A DNA stretch of 64,000 nucleotides from Puccinellia tenuiflora (taxonomy: Eukaryota; Streptophyta; Magnoliopsida; Poales; Poaceae): positions 84,578 through 148,577 of the forward strand of contig QRDG01001730.1 in NCBI GenBank assembly GCA_012064385.1, given 5' to 3'. Positions 1 through 9,740 of this stretch are shown in pieces. Below the pieces are notes generated by a model that saw nothing but the letters and a program-made list of their open reading frames with translations, was not told the DNA's origin and searched no databases. Positions within the stretch are counted from its first letter, which is position 1. Each line of letters opens with the position of its first letter. The translations under genes and the position numbers were made by a program.

Positions 1-2257
1 AGTACAGACCGATTTGTCTTCTTAACGTTAGTTTTAAAATCTTTACCAAAGTCGTGACGTTACGGTTGAACAATGTTGATGACCGTGTAGTTCGTCCTTC
101 TCAGACTGCTTTCATGAAAGGTCGCAACATCCTAGATGGGGTTGTTATCTTGCATGAAACGCTGCATGAACTACATCGGAAAAAGTTAAATGGGGTGATT
201 CTAAAGATAGATTTTGAAAAAGCTTACGATAAGGTTAAGTGGTCCTTTCTTCAGCAAACCCTCAGGATGAAAGGTTTTTCTGATGAGTGGCGCGCGTTAA
301 TCCATAGCTTCGTCTCGGGTGGAAGTGTGGCTATCAAAGTCAATGATGACGTTGGCCACTATTTCCAAACCAAGAAGGGGCTTAGGCAAGGTGACCCATT
401 ATCGCCAATTCTATTCAACATAGTGGCTGATATGCTTGCTGTAATGATTGAACGTGCAAAATCTGATGGTCAAATTGAAGGTGTTATTCCCCATCTTGTT
501 GATGGTGGATTATCCATACTTCAATATGCTGACGATACGATTCTTTTTATGGAACATGACATCGAAAAGGCAAAGAACCTGAAATTGATCCTGTCAGCGT
601 TCGAGCAATTGTCTGGCCTTAAGATTAACTTCCATAAGAGCGAGTTGTTTTGTTTTGGCGAGGCCCAAAATGATGTCTCTATGTATGCTGATCTATTCGG
701 CTGCGGGCAAGGCCAGCTTCCCATTAAGTATTTGGGCATTCCGATTCACTATCGGAGGCTAACGAATGCTGAATGGAAGCCGGTGGAAGAGAGACTTCAA
801 ATCAGATTAAATAGCTGGAAAGGTAAATTATTATCCCTAGGTGGAAGATTGGTACTCATTAATTCAGTACTCACTAATATGGTACTGTATATGATTTCTT
901 TCTTCCAATTGCCAAAAGGAGTCCTTAAACGGTTGGATTATTTCCGATCAAGATTCTTTTGGCAAGGGGATAATGAGAAAAAAAATATCGACTAGCTAAA
1001 TGGAGTGTGGTTTGCCGCCCCAAAGATCAAGGAGGTCTTGGGATCCACGACTTGGAGTTCAAGAACAGAGCCCTCCTTGGTAAATGGCTCTTCAAACTCC
1101 TGTCTGAAGAGGGGATGTGGCAAACCCTCCTTAGGAGAAAGTATGTTGGCTCTAAGGCGTTGTCTCAGGTTTCTTGGAAACCCGGGGACTCACACTTCTG
1201 GGCGGGCCTCATGGCTACGAAGAAATTTTTCTTCCAATATGGTTCTTTCTCCATTAAGGATGGTTCCGAAATTAGGTTCTGGGAGGATAAATGGCTAGGA
1301 AATGCCACTCTCCGAGAACAATTTCCGGCCTTGTACAATATTGTGCGCCACAAAAGCGACACTCTCGCTAAGGTGATGGAAACATTCCCACCGAATGTGT
1401 CGTTCAGACGAAGTCTCTTTGGTCCAAGACAAGCATCCTGGAACGCAGGGATCCGATGAGTTTCGGTGGAATCTAAATGGGAATGGCAAATTCTCTGTCG
1501 ATTCTATGTACAAAGCTTTAGTCCATCCTAGTATGCCAGTTGATAATAACAAGAAAATTTGGAAGATGAAGATCCCGCTGAAAAACAAGATTTTTGCGTG
1601 GTATCTACGTCGAGGGGTAATTCTCACCAAAGATAACCTTGCAAAGCGGAATTGGATGGGAAGTAAAAAATGTGTTTTTTGTCATCAGGATGAGACTATA
1701 AAGCACCTTTTCTTCCAGTGCAATTTTGCGAGATCTATATGGTCAGCCATCCAGATTGGTTCTAACTTATATCCTCCTAGGAGTGTGCCGAATATCTTCG
1801 GAAATTGGCTCAATGGGGTGGATCCTAGGTTTAAACTACTTGTTAGGGTGGGAGCGATTGCCGTTATTTGGTCGCTATGGCTGTGTAGAAATGACAAGGT
1901 TTTTAATGATAAAAATGCTTCTTTTCTGCAGGTTATATACCGGTGCACAGGTACAATCCGGTCGTGGGCCCCTTTACAGCGTGTGGAGCACCGCGACCTG
2001 TTTATGGAGGTGTCTTCCCGTTTGGAGGATTCGGCGCGGGAGTTCTTTTCCCTCCATGGATGGCGGCATAATCTTCGCATTGGCCCTGCACCCTCCTAGG
2101 CGTTTCTACAATTTTCTCATGATGATATGTAATTCGCCTTTTTATCTTTTGCTTGATACTTGTCGGATTTTCGAGGCTGTGTGCATCTTAGTTATGCAGA
2201 GGCCGGGTGTAATGCTTAAAACCTTTTAAGTAATAAAGCTCCCTTTATAAAAAAAAA
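1..2257 (+). mobile_element. L1-type LINE retrotransposon, 3' part
   Basis: The block reads as the end of a plant non-LTR retrotransposon. Reverse transcriptase comes first, then the zinc-binding region usually found after RT in plant L1 elements, then a short 3' UTR with AATAAA at 2232-2237 and an A-run at 2249-2257. The 5' half lies beyond the left window edge, so no target duplication can be tested. The A-run abuts CACTA-type subterminal repeats, which suggests insertion into that CACTA element. Two frameshifts show the copy is dead. Confidence 0.85.
54..2099 (+). pseudogene. LINE ORF2 fragment: reverse transcriptase and zf-RVT domain
   Basis: The product would reverse-transcribe LINE RNA at a nicked target. 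Visible RT blocks are KIDFEKAYDKV, the GLRQGDPLSP block and the catalytic YADD (codons at 525-536), followed by an SGLKINFHKSE thumb-type block. After a frame change near 995 the frame reads a W-rich linker (IRFWEDKWLG). A second frame change near 1400-1459 leads to the zf-RVT region, with KNKIFAWYL and the C-x2-C...H-x4-C pattern of CVFCHQDETIKHLFFQC, ending at 2099. The first coding bases shown are mid-gene, so the apparent GTG start at 54 is not a real start. The endonuclease domain would lie to the left of the window. The frameshifts mark it as a pseudogene. Confidence 0.85.
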
Positions 2258-3843
2258 CGGGTATGTGCACATAGCCGTGGCGCACCTACATACCCGTGGC
2301 GCACCTAGTTTTGGTGCGCCACGGCTATATGCACATACCCGTGGCGCACCTAGTTTTGGTGCGCCACGGCTATGAATTTCCGAATTTAAAAAAAAAAGAG
2401 CCACCGGCCACCGCCCACGTCGGCGTGTCCGGCAGCTCCCGTCCTGCGCCGCGACATGGAGGTCGTCGTGGAGGTGCTCGTCACGTTGTGGAGATGCTCG
2501 CCGGAGTGCAGGTGCTTCGCCGGTCGTCGGTCCTCGTCGGCGTGGAGGTGCTCGCCGGTCGTCGGTCCTCGCCGGCGTGGAGGTGCTCATCGACGTGGAG
2601 GTGCTTTGCCGGCTGTCGGTCTCGTCGGCGTGGAGGTGCTCGCCGGCCATCGCTCCTCGTCGGCGTGGAGGTGCTCGCCGGCCGCCGGTCCTCGTCGGCG
2701 TGGAGGTGGACGCCATGGTGGAGGTGCTCACCGGCCGTCGTGGAGAAGGCCGGCAGTATGGTGCTTGCCGGTCGGCGGTGGAGAGAGGAGGATGGAGGAG
2801 AAGGGAGAGGTAATGGAGAGGAGAAGGGAGAGGCAAGGGAGAGGAGAAGGTAGAGGATAAGGGAAGGAGGGAAGGGTGGGAGCTCGGAATGAATAGGAGC
2901 CGTCGGATCATGAAGCACACGGATCGTGTGTTTGTTTAAATCGCTAGGAGCCATCGGATGGTGAGCACGCGGATTGTGCCCCTCAGGTTACCCGTGGCGC
3001 ACCTCATATTGGTGCGCCACGGCTATATAAGTACCCGCGGTGCACCACCTCTTCATTCGCCACGAGTAAGAGAGACCCTTTTTTTATTTTTTGCCCAGAA
3101 ATCTTAAAAGTCAAAAAACTATGTGTTCCCTTTCGAATTTGGGGATTCTGTAGACCGAAAATAGCTCAAAAGGCCGTAGGCCATTTGATTTGGATGTAAC
3201 TTTTCGTCTAGTTTTTTTAGGTATTAAACGTCGAAATCCGAGTTCGTATGCAAAAGTTATCGCCGTTCTACTCTTCCATAATGATTTTTGCAAAATACAT
3301 CGAAATTCATGTTTCGAATTTTTCCTAACAACTAGGTTACGTAACATAACCATATCTGAAAGGATTTTATTTTTTGAATTTTTTAACATTTTCTTTTAGC
3401 TTTTCGGAAACTAAAAAGGCGAGGGGGGGGGGGGGTGTGCATCAGCACAAAGCAGGAAAATTACCCGTGGCGCACCAGAAAAGTGATGCGCCACGGCTAA
3501 TATGTTACCCGTGGCGCACGAAAAAAGTGGTGCGCCACGGCTATGTTGGGTCAAAATTTGGCTCCGGGGCCATTATTTTGGTGGCGCGTTGGAATAATGT
3601 GCGCCACGGCTATACGTTTACCCGTGGCGCACAAGTCTTGGGTGCGCCACGACTAAGGAGGGTGCCCCTCTGTCGACCCAGCGTGCACTTAGCCGTGGCA
3701 CACCGCTATTTTGGTGCGCCACGGGTAATGGCATATGCGTGGCGCATCTGTGTCTGGTGCGCCACGGCTAGATACTCGTGGCGCACCAAAATGGTGGTGC
3801 GCCATGGCTAAGTAATCCACCTATAAGCCTTTTCCTACTAATG
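2258..3843. mobile_element. Non-autonomous CACTA element, 3' terminal part
   Basis: The right end reads CTATAAGCCTTTTCCTACTAATG, which in reverse is CATTAGTAGGAAAAGG: a CACTA terminus with one change (CACTA to CATTA). It closely matches the end of the complete CACTA at 23011-24313. The interior carries many copies of an inverted pair, CCGTGGCGCACC and GGTGCGCCACGG, at 2275-2375, 2990-3030 and 3460-3812, as expected for subterminal repeats. No transposase frame is present. The left terminus is not seen; the LINE at 1-2257 probably interrupts it and the rest lies outside the window. Confidence 0.65.
2455..2760. repeat. GC-rich minisatellite, about 33-36 bp units
   Basis: Imperfect copies of a unit containing TCGGCGTGGAGGTGCTCGCC follow one another inside the CACTA remnant. 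The GC content opens long reading frames on both strands (R/G/W-rich or P/R/T-rich), but these are low-complexity translations of the repeat and not genes. Confidence 0.6.
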
Positions 3844-4576
3844 GTTACACGCCACTCTCCAGTTTCTAACTGCGCGCCTCCCCTCCCCGACATAAGACAT
3901 GCGATAGGAAATCTCACCTGATCAGCGAGACGCTTCAGCATTGGGCTCCCACGCCAGCCGACGGACTGGCAAATGACTCCCCGAGTGGCATGTCGAGGTC
4001 AACGTCGTTACTACTTCTGACCTTCCGAGTAGGTGTGCATGTTCCAAGGCCGGAGTTGCCCCTGCGCCGGCTTCTTCTCGACATCCCGAAGATTGTTAAT
4101 GATGGTGTGCTTGCATTCGTGTTCTATTAATGTGATTATATTAGATCTTGTTTATTACTGTGATTCTGTTATATCTTGTCTGTTATCGTGGTTCTGTTAG
4201 ATCTTATTTATCACTATGGTTAAGTTAGATCTTGTTTATTAGTGTGGTTCTATTACATCTTTTCAGTAATTTAATTTTTAACCGAAAGGATTTGATAAAT
4301 AATGTCATTTTATAATTTGTAATAGTGATCTTATTCTGATGACACTGTACGAGGATAACGGAACTATCTCATAGTATGATGGTCTCAGTGAATGGTGATT
4401 ATAAATGATATAGGTGTGATCACCGGCTGCTGTGGTGCCTAGTAATAAAATCTTACATAATGTTGTCGTACGCGCGTGAGCAGTGCTGGACGATAATGAT
4501 ATGAAAGCAAACTATGCACAACTCAGCAGGTAGCGGTTTTTGATTGTAAAGTCTATTTATTAAATTGTGTCATTTG
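3844..4576. other. Intergenic stretch, no gene seen
   Basis: No conserved reading frame or transposon end was recognised. The only structure is a short tandem repeat at 4131-4270. This stretch separates the CACTA remnant from the defensin-like gene and may be its distal promoter. Confidence 0.4.
4131..4270. repeat. Five imperfect ~28-bp tandem repeats
   Basis: Units resemble TGTGATTATATTAGATCTTG followed by TTTATTAC. About five copies are present, diverged at a few positions each. Confidence 0.6.
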
Positions 4577-4800
4577 GCATGTAATCATTTTTAATTGACA
4601 ATTAAAACCATATCTTTCAAATCTTTGATCTGGCAAACAGTCTACAACTCAAGCCTTTAGCATGCAATCATTCTTAATTGACAATTAAAACCATATCTTC
4701 CAAATATTCTGTACTATCTAGCAGACTGCGGAGGTCACATCTTTAGCATGTAATCATTCTTAATTGACATAAAATCATATCTTTCATATATTCTGTCTAG
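4577..4800. repeat. Three ~85-bp tandem repeats in the promoter of the defensin-like gene
   Basis: Copies start at 4577, 4660 and 4746 (spacings 83 and 86). Each contains GCATGYAATCATTYTTAATT, then an A/T-rich segment ending ATATCTTYC. They end just upstream of the TATA box at 4805. The second copy contains CATGCA, the core of the RY element known from seed promoters. A regulatory role is inference from position. Confidence 0.7.
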
Positions 4801-4804
4801 CTAG

Positions 4805-4812
4805 CGTTATAT
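4805..4812 (+). promoter_or_regulatory. Putative TATA box of the defensin-like gene
   Basis: TTATATAT lies 90-97 bp upstream of the ATG at 4902. Transcription would start near 4835-4845, leaving a ~60-nt leader. No other TATA-like site is as well placed. Confidence 0.5.
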
Positions 4813-4901
4813 ATGTGCCGCACCGTACAAACATGCATCTCATCCTCATCAAACAACCATCACATTCCTGCATCCCAGGTTAATCATCCAAAGTTTCACC
4901 C

Positions 4902-5842
4902 ATGGCTTGCAAGACAACAGCAAGACAAACGATGGCGGCCCTCGCCTGGATATTGTCACTTCTCTTGTGTTGTACAGGTAAGTCCGTGTTCTTGAGTATT
5001 TCTTAATGTCTACTCCTTTTTCCTCGCAATCCATCGTTATCATATAGTACATGTACAGTATATTTTACAACCACAACCTTTTCTTCACAAATCCATCGAA
5101 AAAGGTAATCCGATGGTAAGGGCTAGTTTCACAAAATCATGCTCTTTATTACTCATATTTCAGTATATTTTAGCAAATCTGACGAACGTGGTCTGCTAGC
5201 CAGCAACACAACATCTCATATTTCATATTGACGCCATTCATAGTTCCTATCAACGATGAGTGGGTCATGCCTGAAAATCTAGCTGACATTCTTATGACGT
5301 GGTTAGTTGCTATCAGATAGCAAAATATGTAGTTTTTTGTGGAACTACTCCTAAAAGATACGTATATAGTTTTTAGCAGTTCAGAGAGAGAGAGAGAAAA
5401 TATTGGTAAGAAATCACTTTAACTATTTAATAAAACAACTGAGATTTTTGTTGATTGAACAGGAACATTACAGCACAAGCACTGTGGCATTTTCCCAATG
5501 CCGGACCTAAACCTTTGTGCTAACCACAAGGACGTGTGCATCACCTGGTGCGAGAATCAGGGATACGACAGGGGAATTTGCTATGGCACCGGCAACCTTA
5601 TCAAGTTCATATGCATATGCACCAACCAATGCACCTCGCATGTAGAGCCAAGTGGGGGTATGAAGGCGTAAGTCAAAAAAATGACACAGTCAATAAGTAT
5701 TGTTATTAATGAGCTATAAATATGTCAGCAACAAACGTTCCTATGGCATAATTTTTGCTGCTAACTGAAAGGTAGGCGCATGCTAATGCCGTTTTCTGTT
5801 CATCAACCATCTAGGACCTCTCTCAGGCCATCATCGTTTTGA
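4902..5842 (+). CDS. Secreted defensin-like cysteine-rich peptide
   Basis: Exon 1 (4902-4977) encodes a hydrophobic signal peptide (MACKTTARQ then ALAWILSLLLCC). An intron at 4978-5462 has a GTAAGT donor and an AG acceptor. Exon 2 from 5463 encodes a mature peptide with eight cysteines spaced C-x10-C-x6-C-x3-C-x9-C-x10-C-x1-C-x3-C. The C-x3-C, G-x-C and C-x-C elements fit the cysteine-stabilised alpha-beta fold of plant defensin-like peptides, which are secreted and act in defence or reproduction. Two ends are possible. Without further splicing, TAA at 5669-5671 gives 94 residues. That TAA lies inside a perfect GTAAGT donor (5668). Splicing 5668-5814 to an exon at 5815-5842 gives 102 residues. 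Every codon fits with no frameshift, so the gene may be functional. The exact family member is not recognised. Confidence 0.8.
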
Positions 5843-5977
5843 ACCGTCGGATTGTTGTTCTTGTTGTTCCCTCCGGTTATTATTGTCCAAACAGAGTTGG
5901 GCCAAAAGTCCCGATGGGAACGCAGTGGTTAATTTGGACCACAGAGTAACTAAATCTCATATTTAATTTATTTAATT
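5843..5977. other. Short 3' flank of the defensin-like gene
   Basis: No frame or repeat was recognised. It presumably holds the 3' UTR and ends where the Mutator-like element begins. Confidence 0.3.
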
Positions 5978-6483
5978 GGGCAAATTATCCTTCTACCATC
6001 AGTTGTTCTCATGTGCTCAGTTTTGCCCTTAGTTGCGAAACGTCCTCAGTTTTACCCTTAGTCTGTACGCAAGGACTTATTCTGTGAATCTTGCTGTCTC
6101 CGTCTGGTCAAGCTAGTTGCCTCGGGATTGTAGCCACTGCTTGTGGGACCCTCCTGTTGACCGTTCCTGAGGGCAAACTGAACAAATGGGCACACACTGA
6201 TGGCAGCCCGTCGACCGTTGCCGGCGCCGCGTCTGTGATAAAAGCGGCGTACCGCGCCCCCAGAGCTTGCAGCGGGGAGCAAGAATCAGCGAAGCGGGGT
6301 TGGAGGCGGCCACGCGCAGAGGTGGGCGGCGAACTAGGAGCCGGGCGCGGGCGACCGAGAGGGCGGCGTCGATGGGGAGCGCCGCCGACAGTGGGAGGGT
6401 GCGGCCGTGTGCTACAGCTACAGGTGACGTGCGCGGACGCGGTGAGTTCCCCTTCGGCTCCGGGCGTTCGCGAATCGAGCTCC

Positions 6484-6967
6484 ATGTCTTATTCTAGCTC
6501 CCGCACCACCTCGCGGATGGAGATCCCAGCGCGCACGGAGATGCCGATCTTCGTCTGTCCGCGGTGCCGGATGGACGTTGCTCGGAGGATATCGCAGACA
6601 CCGAGGAACAAGAATCGTCCGTTCTACGTGTGCACCAGCGCGATTGGGGTAAGAATCGGGCAATTTCACAATTTTCATGGATCGGCATCCTTGAGCAATC
6701 CATTTGATCTGTTTGGCGATTTTGTAGTTAAAATGTTTCTTCCTTTGGGAAGATGTTCTGGTCCAGACGCTGATGAATCAGCTGCTAGTTGAGCACCAAG
6801 AATGGCTGCCACAGATGGCAGCGGCCGCAACGCGAGCTCCGGAAGAAGAGACGGAGGGCGGAGCACGCATTGATACAGAGGTTGCTGACGAGCTAAGGAG
6901 ATTGAACCAGAAGATTAGGAAGCTCGAATATCAAGCACAAATTCCCATTTGCATTTGGCATTTGTAG
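6484..6967 (+). CDS. GRF-type zinc-finger protein, two exons
   Basis: Exon 1 (6484-6648) and exon 2 (6728-6967) join in phase 0 across a 79-bp intron with a GTAAGA donor and a TGTAG acceptor. The product is 134 residues. A GRF zinc finger is spelled out across the splice: CPRC (about residues 21-24), the RNKNRPFYVC block, then LKCFFLWED right after the junction. That completes the C-x2-C...C...C ligands and the typical FF-x-WED ending. The C-terminus is a short heptad-like helix (EVADELRRLNQKIRKLEYQ). GRF fingers bind nucleic acid in other proteins. The frame upstream is open back to 6091, but ATG 6484 is preferred because the Ser-rich start then leads straight into the finger. The gene lies inside MULE ends, so it may be captured or element-borne. 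Confidence 0.7.
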
Positions 6968-7220
6968 GGGGTATGTTAGTCGCAGTGGGTGTAATGTTGA
7001 AATTGTATGGAATAGCATGAATTTGGCAGGAATTTGTAGTAGGAANATTGAGCTACTGCTCACTTATAAAGTGAAGTGCTCATCACCAGTGCATGGATGA
7101 ATCTCTAGGCAAACAGGTTTGAAATTTCCGGCTACGTCGATATTAATGACCGACGCGGCTTGTGGAGAAACCACTGGTTGCCTAGAATCCTGAAAGCCCT
7201 CAGTCTGGCCGTTATCAATA
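6968..7220. other. Non-coding spacer inside the MULE
   Basis: No gene seen. It contains one ambiguous base (n) at 7046. Confidence 0.4.
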
Positions 7221-8039
7221 TTAACAACCGGCGCAGGTCGGAGGCGGTGCTACCTCCTCGTCATTGGACAACTCCACGGGAGCCGGCTCGGGCAGATCGT
7301 CGTCAGTGCGGCTGGTGGTGGCGAAGCTTTGGAGGCGGCAGGCGTGCTCGGATCGCACGATGTAGTCCTAGTAGGGCGCCGACGCGTTGAACGGAGGCAC
7401 GCAGCTCCGCTCCTCCTCCGTCACTGCGCCGGCGGCGTCTGAGTCCCACATCGCTCGGATGTAGTCCAGCCTCGCTTGGCTGGTGAGGGGCGGCGCAACC
7501 GGGACGTTGTCGATGTTGACCAGCCAGCCGTCTGGCAGGCGACGGTCGGCGGGAAGAGGGAGGTAGTCGTAGTCGCGCACGAGCTGCTCCGCCTCCTCCA
7601 GCTCGTGGTGGTTGCGTACCCTCAGCCCTAGCCGCTGCAATCCGGATCCCCTGGATCCGGCGTTGCTCGTTCTAACATTGGCACCGGCGTAATGAAGCCG
7701 CGTCAAGGCGGCGGTGTCGCTCGTTGTCCTCCTCCGTCGGCTGGTAACCTGGCTCGCGGCGGTGCATCCTGGTTGTGCGAGTGGCGAGTGGATGGAGAGG
7801 GAGAGGAAGAGGGAGAGGAGCGGTGCGGTGGTGGTGTGTGTGAGGAGAGGTCCCGTGGTGGCCTTTTTAAAGCCGGAGCAAGGAGCGTAGCGGCTGTCGC
7901 CATTAACGCCAAGACGGCATGCATTCCGCCGCGTGGCCTCTGCGGCACTGCTACGAGGCGACAGTTCACTGCGCCGCCCACTAGCCACTAAAACGATGCG
8001 ACGCCTGACGGCCCGTGCAACGATGCGATGACTCGCCAC
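7221..8039 (-). pseudogene. Broken hypothetical gene carried in the MULE
   Basis: On the minus strand a frame open from 8039 to 7368 ends in a stretch that looks like real protein: LPLPADRRLPDGWLVNIDN and SQARLDYIRAMW. A TAG at 7368-7370 interrupts it. The same frame then continues (DYIVRSEHACRLQSF, LPEPAPVELSND) to a TAA at 7221-7223. The N-terminal part (8039 to about 7760) is low-complexity and may be non-coding. It resembles small hypothetical proteins repeated in cereal genomes; no function is known to me. The stop and the lack of a clear start suggest a captured, decaying fragment. Confidence 0.45.
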
Positions 8040-8379
8040 TGAAACAACGAGGCGCCTGCATGGTCATGCATGCAACGGGCAGCTGCGTGGAGGTGAGCAC
8101 ACAGGAAGGACACGAAGTCAGATGCGCGTACGCTTGTTCCATGCACCGCGTCATTCTACGTCGCCGGATCTCATTGAACGGCTAAGATCGAACCAGCGGG
8201 CCGATCCAAACCCCATCTATCCAGCCAAGCAGCGCATCACATGCCCACGGCCAATCAAATTGCAGAACCAGCGCACACGCGGATCGGCGTGTCACCTTGG
8301 CACACGCGGATCGGCGTGTCTGATCCCAACCGTTCACTCACCAGCGATCAATGGTTCGGAAGCGGGAGGGGTTTCGGAT

Positions 8380-9360
8380 GGGTTTTCCGGGGTTTAGGGT
8401 TAGGGATGTCGGGGTTTTCGGGGTTTTCAGAGTTTAGGGTTGAGCATAACTAATTAAAAAAAATCAAAAAAATATAAAACTTTCGCACATTGTCGTATTA
8501 TGCAACTAAGTTGCTATAAAAAATATAAAACTTGGATTTTGAGTCGGTCAACGTTTTTTTGTGAGGTTTGACCTAACATTAAAATGAGCACAAATAATTC
8601 CAAAAAATCATAAAAATGTGAAACCAGCGCACATTGTCGTATTATGTGACATAGTTATGATATAAAATAATAAACTTGGTCTATGTGTATTTTCATGAGA
8701 AAACCTTCACACAAATGACTTACGACGATCGATGTTGTAGAGAGTTCAACTCAAAGTGAGTAGAAGTGGTTTTGGATTTGGAACATGAAATTTTCTAAAA
8801 CCTCACCAAAGCTTCATTTCGCAGTGAATAAGAAGGATCCTGGCTTAGTTTTTTATTTTCATGTTTCAAACTTGTTTAAATGTTGGTCAAACTTAGGTTT
8901 GACCAAATTTGAAATGAGCATCAAAAATTCAAAAAAAAAAATAAAAAAAATAAAAAAAAAAAACCAACGCACATAGTCATATAATGTCATATACTAACGA
9001 TTCAAGTTGATAAACAAGGTCTACATACATTCAGACAAAAATTAATGGATCTTGGCTCATATCGCCCAATCTCAAACTCCGTCGCATTAAAATGAGCATA
9101 AAAAATTTAAAAAAATCAAAAAAAAATGAAAAACCAATGCACATAGTCTTATAATGTCATATACTAACGATTCAAGTTCATAAACAAGGCTACATACATT
9201 CAGACGAAAATTAATGCATCTTGGCATCTTAAACTCCGTCGCATTCAAATGAGCATAAAAAATTCAAAAAAAATCAAAATATTGGAAAACCACCTCACAT
9301 ACTCTATATATATGGAATAGATGTGTAGGTAAGTTATTTGGCTGATTTAGACAAAGTCGA
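8380..9360. repeat. A/T-rich dispersed repeat with telomere-like motifs
   Basis: It begins with GTTTAGGGTTAGGG-type motifs (about 8391-8440). Diverged copies of a unit with AAAATGAGCA...AATTCAAAAAAATC and a CGCACAT(T/A)GTCRTATWATG block follow near 8440, 8580, 8910, 9091 and 9247, roughly 150-330 bp apart. It resembles a diverged relative of the satellite arrays at 12420-17720 and 34540-36740. No coding potential. Confidence 0.5.
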
Positions 9361-9740
9361 AAAAAAACCTTGCTTAGAAATGAGGCCATTTACCCTACCT
9401 TTGGAGCTCTTTTTAGAGCATTTTTCATGAATGTGAGTTTACTTCGCAAAAGGGCTCGGATTGATGACCAAGTTAGAACAAGGAAGTTCACCATAGTTTG
9501 GAAAGCATTACAACATCTAAATAGCATGTCAATTTTTAAGCTTGGATCAAATTTGAAGTTTGGTTCACATATTTCAATCACTCACCCATTTGGCCCTCAT
9601 TTTGACACGACTTGCTCAAAACATGTACCATCATCATCCAAACATCATTAAAACATAGTTGTAACGTAGGTCCAACATCACTCAACATAATACAACATCA
9701 TTCATAATGTTTCATAAATTCTACTTGGTTCCAACTCAAT
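9361..9740. other. Spacer inside the MULE, no gene seen
   Basis: A + frame of 93 codons (9370-9651) has no recognisable motif and looks accidental. The stretch leads into the 3' end of the minus-strand transposase remnant. Confidence 0.3.

Noticed and set aside
2216..2954. Pro/Arg/Thr-rich minus-strand frames of 157-234 codons
   Set aside because: They follow the GC-rich minisatellite in the CACTA remnant, show no domain, and exist in several frames on both strands.
2264..3815. CRISPR-like regular repeats
   Set aside because: The repeats are inverted pairs of CACTA subterminal motifs with irregular spacing in a plant genome.
7046..7046. Ambiguous base (n) and a 13-G run near 3422-3435
   Set aside because: Sequence-quality features, not biology. 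Neither affects a supported gene.
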